This document shows positions 59,395 through 64,000 of a DNA stretch of 64,000 bases, piece by piece. The notes under the pieces were generated by a model, which saw only the letters and a program-made list of their open reading frames with translations, had not been told where the DNA came from and ran no database searches. The stretch comes from Caryophanales bacterium UBA743 (GTDB lineage Bacteria; Bacillota_I; Bacilli_A; RFN20; CAG-826): the NCBI GenBank assembly GCA_002297365.1, contig DBKT01000004.1:248001-312000 (forward strand). The letters run 5' to 3'. Positions within the stretch are counted from its first letter, which is position 1. The number at the start of each line of letters is the position of its first letter. The translations under genes were made by a program, and so were the position numbers.

Positions 59395-61760
59395 TGAATA
59401 AGAAAAACGTCATCGTCTTGCTATTAATGCCCTTTATCATCGCTTTGGCATGCTTAACCTCCATCAACATCACCTTCAATTTAATCGATACGGATATCAT
59501 CGGAATTCGCTGGGATTACCAAGCCAATGAGGCTTATCGCGTATCCGATAGCCCTTATGAATTAAAGGCCGTTGGCCAAAACCAGAAGAATTATCCGGTA
59601 ATGAATTCCTCTCTGGTTTGGAAGGTTTCCAACAGGGATTCGGCGGATATGGAGGTTCACGCTAAGATTGTCGACGGGAATAAGCTTCTTGCTCTCAAAG
59701 CGGGAAATATCGTCATCTCCGTCTCCAACCAAAAAGGGACCGTGCAAAAGCAAATGAATGCCCTGATCTACGACAATTCCGCCATCGTTATCAATTCGTT
59801 GCACAAAAGCAGCGGTTCCAATATCGACAAACGCACCTATTTTGGAGAGTATGATTTGAAAAACTCCAAGGAAAAAGTCAGGGCCAGCATCCCCCTAAGC
59901 GTTACCTGCTATCCTTCTTCTTTAAAAGAAAACATGGAGATCTCCTATCTCTCGAAGAACCTTACTTACGATCAATCCTCTTCCATTCTCTCAATCCAAT
60001 CCGCTTTAGAGAACGATGAGGAGTCCAGGATCTCTTTCTCTTTTAAAGGCGGAAGCAAAGAGGAAAGCGAAGTATCCTATTCCTTTTTTACCGTCAAAGA
60101 TGGGGTGAATGTCTACTCCTATGACGATTTGATGTATTGCACGAATAAATCAAAGAATGGAGAAGTGGTCGTTCTTCAAACCTCCTTAGAAAGCGAGGAG
60201 AATCTCGAAAATAACCAAGAGGCGTCCCTTTTTGGAAGGAAAGAGAATGGCAAATTCTCTTTTGAGGACGACGTTTATTCCTTCAGCACCCATTGGAATT
60301 CATCCTATATCGCCCAATGGAACGAATATTGCAAAACCCATAAGGAATACTCACCCATCTCCGATCAAGTCTTAGTTGGCATCCACGTGCAAAAGGATTT
60401 CTATGGCAACGGTTACACCCTTAATCTCCACAATTTGACCTATCCTTATTCTTCAACCACAGTCAATGGGGTGATCGTTCCAACCTTAAGCAAGGACAAT
60501 CTTTTCAGAGGCCCCTTATCCTTCTTCACTCTCGGCGATCCAAATGGGATGCCTCTTGTTACGGCTTATGGGCAAGACAACATCGGAATGTATCTAGATG
60601 GGGACGATATCACCCTCAACGATATCAATCTTAAGAACTGCGACTTCGGGAACAATCTCTCGAATCTGGAATACGTGGGGACCACTTTGGAAACATATGG
60701 CAAAAACATCACGGTGAAAAATTCTCGCATTTCGAATGGAAAAACCGTCATGAGAGCCTATTCGAGCGACGTTCTATTGGAGAATTCCCTCCTTTCTTAC
60801 GCAAGAAATTTCTTGCTTTCCCTTGGCTCTTATGAATACCTCCCTGTGGATGAAAAAAGCCCTCATCGATTTGTCGACGACCAAGGGGCGATAAGCTCCT
60901 CTAATCTAGCCGAATATTGCAAAAGCTCAGGCACCGCGGATACGGTGATGACGAATTTCATCTCAGGTAAGGTCACTTCCTATACCAAAGAAGGATTATT
61001 CTCTCTCCAAGAAAGCTTCGATTATTCGAAGGATGAGATTTCCTCCATCTATAAAGGCCATATCGAGGTAAGAGATACCTATTTCTATATGAGCAATATC
61101 GCCTCGATCGCTTTCGAAAGCATGTTCAATGGCCCTTATCTTTATTCTTCAATACCTTCTTTAATCGGAGAGATATTCGGCTCTATTTCCTCAGAAGGAA
61201 AATCCCTTGTCCCGCTTGAGGCGAAGAATTGCGGCGGCATCTCCTATCCTGTTGAGCTCACCATTTCCGGCAAGACGCGCTTCTATGATTATAAGAAACA
61301 AGAAGGGATGGACCTCGCGGGTTTAATCCGCGAAAACATCTCCAAAATAGCCAACTCCATCCTTCAAGATAAAGAAGTGAGCATCACCATTGACGATATC
61401 TTCCCAATCAAGAGCCTTCTCTACCGCGAAGCGAAGAAAAAGAAGCTGATTTACCAAGATAATATCGCGGTTCCGATCGCCTATTATGGGGGTGGGGCAA
61501 ACTACTCCAAAGTGATTTATAATAAAGACGCGGAAGTTCGGGATCATATTCAAAATGAATTGAAAACCGATATGCTTAGTGAGCTTCTTACCCTTGGTGA
61601 AAGCTCCGTGTCAACGATGAAAGGCATTCGTTCGATGATGAAACGCTGCGTTCTTGCCTGCATAGGCTTTAATGATTTCCGTTTCTCTTTGCTTAAAGGA
61701 GATGGATACCTTTATGGGGAAACCCCCAAGGTCGCTGATTTGATTTCGAATTCCAAATAA
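59394..61760 (+). CDS. Membrane-anchored beta-helix surface protein
   Basis: 788 residues: N-terminal signal anchor (about 5-28), an Ig-like or Big-type beta region (about 40-240), then a right-handed beta-helix (about 390-470: MYLDGDDITLNDINLKNCDF, TYGKNITVKNSRISNGK, VLLENSLLSYA) and a C-terminal helical part. It probably displays or binds a glycan or forms the outer part of the complex. No catalytic motif recognised. Coupled to the permease (TAATG). Confidence 0.78.
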   Translation: MNKKNVIVLLLMPFIIALACLTSINITFNLIDTDIIGIRWDYQANEAYRVSDSPYELKAVGQNQKNYPVMNSSLVWKVSNRDSADMEVHAKIVDGNKLLALKAGNIVISVSNQKGTVQKQMNALIYDNSAIVINSLHKSSGSNIDKRTYFGEYDLKNSKEKVRASIPLSVTCYPSSLKENMEISYLSKNLTYDQSSSILSIQSALENDEESRISFSFKGGSKEESEVSYSFFTVKDGVNVYSYDDLMYCTNKSKNGEVVVLQTSLESEENLENNQEASLFGRKENGKFSFEDDVYSFSTHWNSSYIAQWNEYCKTHKEYSPISDQVLVGIHVQKDFYGNGYTLNLHNLTYPYSSTTVNGVIVPTLSKDNLFRGPLSFFTLGDPNGMPLVTAYGQDNIGMYLDGDDITLNDINLKNCDFGNNLSNLEYVGTTLETYGKNITVKNSRISNGKTVMRAYSSDVLLENSLLSYARNFLLSLGSYEYLPVDEKSPHRFVDDQGAISSSNLAEYCKSSGTADTVMTNFISGKVTSYTKEGLFSLQESFDYSKDEISSIYKGHIEVRDTYFYMSNIASIAFESMFNGPYLYSSIPSLIGEIFGSISSEGKSLVPLEAKNCGGISYPVELTISGKTRFYDYKKQEGMDLAGLIRENISKIANSILQDKEVSITIDDIFPIKSLLYREAKKKKLIYQDNIAVPIAYYGGGANYSKVIYNKDAEVRDHIQNELKTDMLSELLTLGESSVSTMKGIRSMMKRCVLACIGFNDFRFSLLKGDGYLYGETPKVADLISNSK

Positions 61761-61771
61761 GGAGAAAAAAC

Positions 61772-62788
61772 ATGAAAAAAACAATCCAAACAATCTTGCT
61801 TAGCTTAGGGCTCTTATTGGCTCCTATCTCTTTAATGGGATGTTCTTTCTTCAACACGGATGATTCGGTCGTGAATATCAAAAACGTCGACGTTCAAAAA
61901 GACCAAGAGGGCAATACCGTTATCACCATTTATTATACGGACGTGAACTCCGAGCCGACCGTCTTCACCATTCCCAAAGGCAATGACGGCAAAGAGGGAA
62001 ATGGCATCAAAAACATCGAATACACCCCCTTGGAAGATGATTCTGGAACCAAAATCACCATTTATTTCACCGACGAAAGCAAAGAACCTGTTTCCTTTCT
62101 TGTGAAAAATGGCGAAGGGAAAAAAGGAGAGGATGGCGCCGGAATCTTCGAATTGACTTCCGAAAGGGATGAGGAAAACAAAAGAACGGTGATTACGATT
62201 ACATTCACCGATGACCGCGACCCCCTCGTTTTATACATCCCCGATGGAGAAAAAGGCGAGCAAGGCAATTCCGTTCGCAGCATCACCCAAACCTTATCCA
62301 GCGATGGAACGAAATATATCATTACCTTCCTTGATGATTTCGGGGATGTGATTTCCAGCATCGAGCTTCCTCGCGCCAATTCTTGGCTTTCCGGAACGAC
62401 AACCCCTGATGACGAGAGTGGAAACGATGGGGATTTCTATTTTGAGACGACCCATTATTACGTCTATCAAAAAGTCGGTGGGAAGTGGAATAAGGTCGCC
62501 GAACTTGGCGCGGCTAAAGAGAACGAAAAAACCCACGAAGTCACTTTTGATGTAAATGATTCCGTTTCCGAAAGCGCCTATATCACCCGTGGGCAAAAAA
62601 TCTACACCATCACGGAAGGAATGAATTTCTATTCCTCTGGTTTCGATCTTCCTTTGGCTAATCGTGTTGGATACGCCTTCTCTGGCTGGATTACCTCAAA
62701 GACATACGATGTCACCCTCGGTTTGTTCACCAATCTTACCGAAGTCTATAAAGACATGACCCTATACGCTTACTGGACAAAACAATAA
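61772..62788 (+). CDS. Collagen-like repeat lipoprotein with InlB-type C-terminus
   Basis: 338 residues: signal peptide with ISLMGC lipobox (about Cys24); three repeats of about 45 residues, each a ITIYFTD-like beta pair followed by a short collagen-like run (GNDGKEGNG, GEGKKGEDGAG, GEKGEQGNS); then a C-terminal InlB B-repeat/Flg_new domain (GYAFSGWITSKTYDVTLG ... MTLYAYWTKQ). A surface lipoprotein, likely stalk or adhesin. AAGGAG precedes it; five bases separate it from the next gene. Confidence 0.85.
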   Translation: MKKTIQTILLSLGLLLAPISLMGCSFFNTDDSVVNIKNVDVQKDQEGNTVITIYYTDVNSEPTVFTIPKGNDGKEGNGIKNIEYTPLEDDSGTKITIYFTDESKEPVSFLVKNGEGKKGEDGAGIFELTSERDEENKRTVITITFTDDRDPLVLYIPDGEKGEQGNSVRSITQTLSSDGTKYIITFLDDFGDVISSIELPRANSWLSGTTTPDDESGNDGDFYFETTHYYVYQKVGGKWNKVAELGAAKENEKTHEVTFDVNDSVSESAYITRGQKIYTITEGMNFYSSGFDLPLANRVGYAFSGWITSKTYDVTLGLFTNLTEVYKDMTLYAYWTKQ

Positions 62789-62793
62789 AAAAC

Positions 62794-63408
62794 ATGAAAG
62801 AAAGAACCCCTGGGAAACATACCTTATTAGGGACCTTAATTGCCATTATGGCGGTAGTCGGAAGCGTTTCCGTCGGTTTTTCGGCGTGGACGTTTGGGAA
62901 TAACGCCACCAGCGCAAATGGGGATTTGACCATCAACGCCGATAAGGTGATGGGAAATTATTTTGAAGCGAATATCCTTTCTCCCGCTCTGGTCACCGAA
63001 TATGGCTTCCTTGTGGATGATACCTTTACCGCTTCCTCAACCTTTATCCTCACTTTTAACATCAAAGATTTTCAGGACATTCTTCAAAGCAAAATCCATT
63101 TTGATTTCACCTTAAGCTATGATTCCTCAAAACTATCTTTTGATATGTTTTCTTCGACTAATTGCAGGGTTTCTCAAACTCTTCGTGCTGGAGGCTCCTC
63201 CCTTCAATACACGGTAGAGCAAAGCCAAGCGCATACCTTAAAAAGCCATTTTGATTTGGTTTTGCCATCTTCTTATCCAGAAAACGGCATCTTTAACGAT
63301 ATTAAAATCACAGTTAAAAACTTTGATTTTAGCGGTGATAGCGGCAAAAGTCTCGCCTCTACATTGCCTTCGCTTAAATTGCATCTAACAACGGTGGTGA
63401 GTCTTTAA
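62794..63408 (+). CDS. SipW-dependent secreted protein 3
   Basis: 204 residues with basic start, hydrophobic core and SVSVGFSAWTFG, the same SipW cleavage region as the first two operon genes. The mature part is beta-rich (FTLSYDSSKLSFDMFSS) like a cohesin/camelysin-type sandwich. Overlaps the next gene by one base (TAATG). Confidence 0.78.
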   Translation: MKERTPGKHTLLGTLIAIMAVVGSVSVGFSAWTFGNNATSANGDLTINADKVMGNYFEANILSPALVTEYGFLVDDTFTASSTFILTFNIKDFQDILQSKIHFDFTLSYDSSKLSFDMFSSTNCRVSQTLRAGGSSLQYTVEQSQAHTLKSHFDLVLPSSYPENGIFNDIKITVKNFDFSGDSGKSLASTLPSLKLHLTTVVSL

Positions 63409-64000
63409 TGAAAATGCTCCATAGAAAAAGATTCATAACCTTATCCGCAATAGCGGCAGGATTCATTTCCTTATTTTCCTATTGCTTTGGCTCTTGGACA
63501 TTTATTCAAGATAAGGATATCGGCTATGGATTTCAGAATTCTGAAGCTCAGCCAGTCGCCTATATTGATGGGAAGGATGCCGTAAAATATTCAACGGTCA
63601 AAAAAGCCTTAGATGTTGCAGTAAGTGGAGAAACTGTTTATGTAATTCCTGGTGCCAAGAATACAGAAAAAGGCACGCTCACCATCAAAAGCGGCGTTAT
63701 TTTGAAACTTCCGTATGGTGAAAAGACGAGTAAAGACACACTAAACACATTAGAAAACACGTTATCAACAGGTGTTTTTTCTGATGAAAGCAACGAGAAT
63801 CTTTTGTCTTCAAACATCAAAATCAACGGAACTCTGATAAATAAAGGAACATTAGAGATAGGAACCGAACTAGGCGGAGCAGATGGAAATAAAAAACTTG
63901 GCTTAGCTGTGGAAGGGAAATATTCTCAAATAACACTGCTTGGAAACAGCAAAATAGACAATTACGGAACAATTAATTGCTATGGCTACATAAAAGAAAC
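63408..64000 (+). CDS. SipW-dependent secreted protein 4, 5' part, beta-helix type
   Basis: Open from ATG 63408 to the window end (about 197 residues, no stop). Signal peptide ITLSAIAAGFISLFSYCFGS then WTF, a looser version of the GF(A/S)AW signature. The mature part begins a pectate-lyase-like helix (STVKKALDVAVSGETVYVIP, TLTIKSGVILKLP, IKINGTLINKGTLEIG). It continues the operon beyond the window. Confidence 0.78.
   Translation, partial: MKMLHRKRFITLSAIAAGFISLFSYCFGSWTFIQDKDIGYGFQNSEAQPVAYIDGKDAVKYSTVKKALDVAVSGETVYVIPGAKNTEKGTLTIKSGVILKLPYGEKTSKDTLNTLENTLSTGVFSDESNENLLSSNIKINGTLINKGTLEIGTELGGADGNKKLGLAVEGKYSQITLLGNSKIDNYGTINCYGYIKE

Noticed and set aside
1..64000. Reassignment of UGA to tryptophan, as in mycoplasmas
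   Set aside because: Many intact genes end in TGA exactly where the family ends, and tRNA-Trp carries CCA. No gene requires UGA read-through.
1..64000. CRISPR array or complete insertion sequence
   Set aside because: No evenly spaced short direct repeats, cas genes, intact transposase or terminal inverted repeats were found.

Overview
The window looks like a chromosome segment of an uncultured low-GC Gram-positive bacterium (Bacillota, Bacilli/Erysipelotrichia/RF39-like; inference). Supporting signs are purine-rich AGGAGG ribosome sites, many lipobox lipoproteins, a SipW signal peptidase with TasA-like substrates, S-box and fluoride riboswitches, tRNA-fMet/Asn/Glu/Trp/Asp/Phe genes and a reduced gene set. 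UGA is a normal stop codon: many genes end in TGA and tRNA-Trp has a CCA anticodon, so this is not a Mycoplasma-type code.

Layout. 0-2.5 kb: 3' part of a Tad/Flp-type pilus or secretion operon, then acyl carrier protein. 3.0-4.4 kb: tRNA-Asn and tRNA-Glu, followed by a small cassette between imperfect direct repeats. 4.4-6.7 kb: a compositionally foreign Asp-box propeller lipoprotein. 6.9-8.6 kb: a cellulose-synthase-like glycosyltransferase behind a promoter whose spacer carries a G9 tract. 9-11.8 kb: Zur-like regulator and a znuACB-type uptake operon with a clear inverted-repeat operator. 12-15.5 kb: membrane proteins and an ABC exporter pair. 16-19.2 kb: a large surface lipoprotein with no ATG start. 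19.3-26.8 kb: a pseudogene, Nudix hydrolase overlapping a PLD-helicase, TetR regulator and a siderophore-type ABC operon. 26.8-31 kb: DUF5662, a split TrkA pair with TrkH, YqeY, tRNA-Trp.

31-46 kb is a patchwork. Intact housekeeping genes (SIR2, MATE, LPG-synthase-like flippase, NfeD/SPFH, antiporter) alternate with accessory remnants: a lipoprotein, Fic, a histidine kinase tail, a zinc-ribbon gene behind a SAM riboswitch, XRE, DUF4417 and two phage-like genes. Many of these are broken by single-base changes in A or T runs. An intact AT-rich AbiEi/AbiEii module sits beside tRNA-fMet, and a fluoride riboswitch precedes a CPA-type antiporter.

46-51 kb: DUF2804, a glycolipid-type glycosyltransferase plus PlsC acyltransferase, a lipoprotein, rubrerythrin, tRNA-Asp and tRNA-Phe. 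51.3-64 kb (continuing past the end): a tightly packed, mostly overlapping operon combining two TasA-like proteins, SipW, a membrane-anchored McrB-like AAA+ ATPase, a DUF2357-like zinc-ribbon partner, an ABC ATPase and permease, a beta-helix surface protein, a collagen-like lipoprotein and two more SipW-type secreted proteins. This is the best candidate for an undescribed system: a surface-fibre export or assembly machine with its own AAA+ motor.
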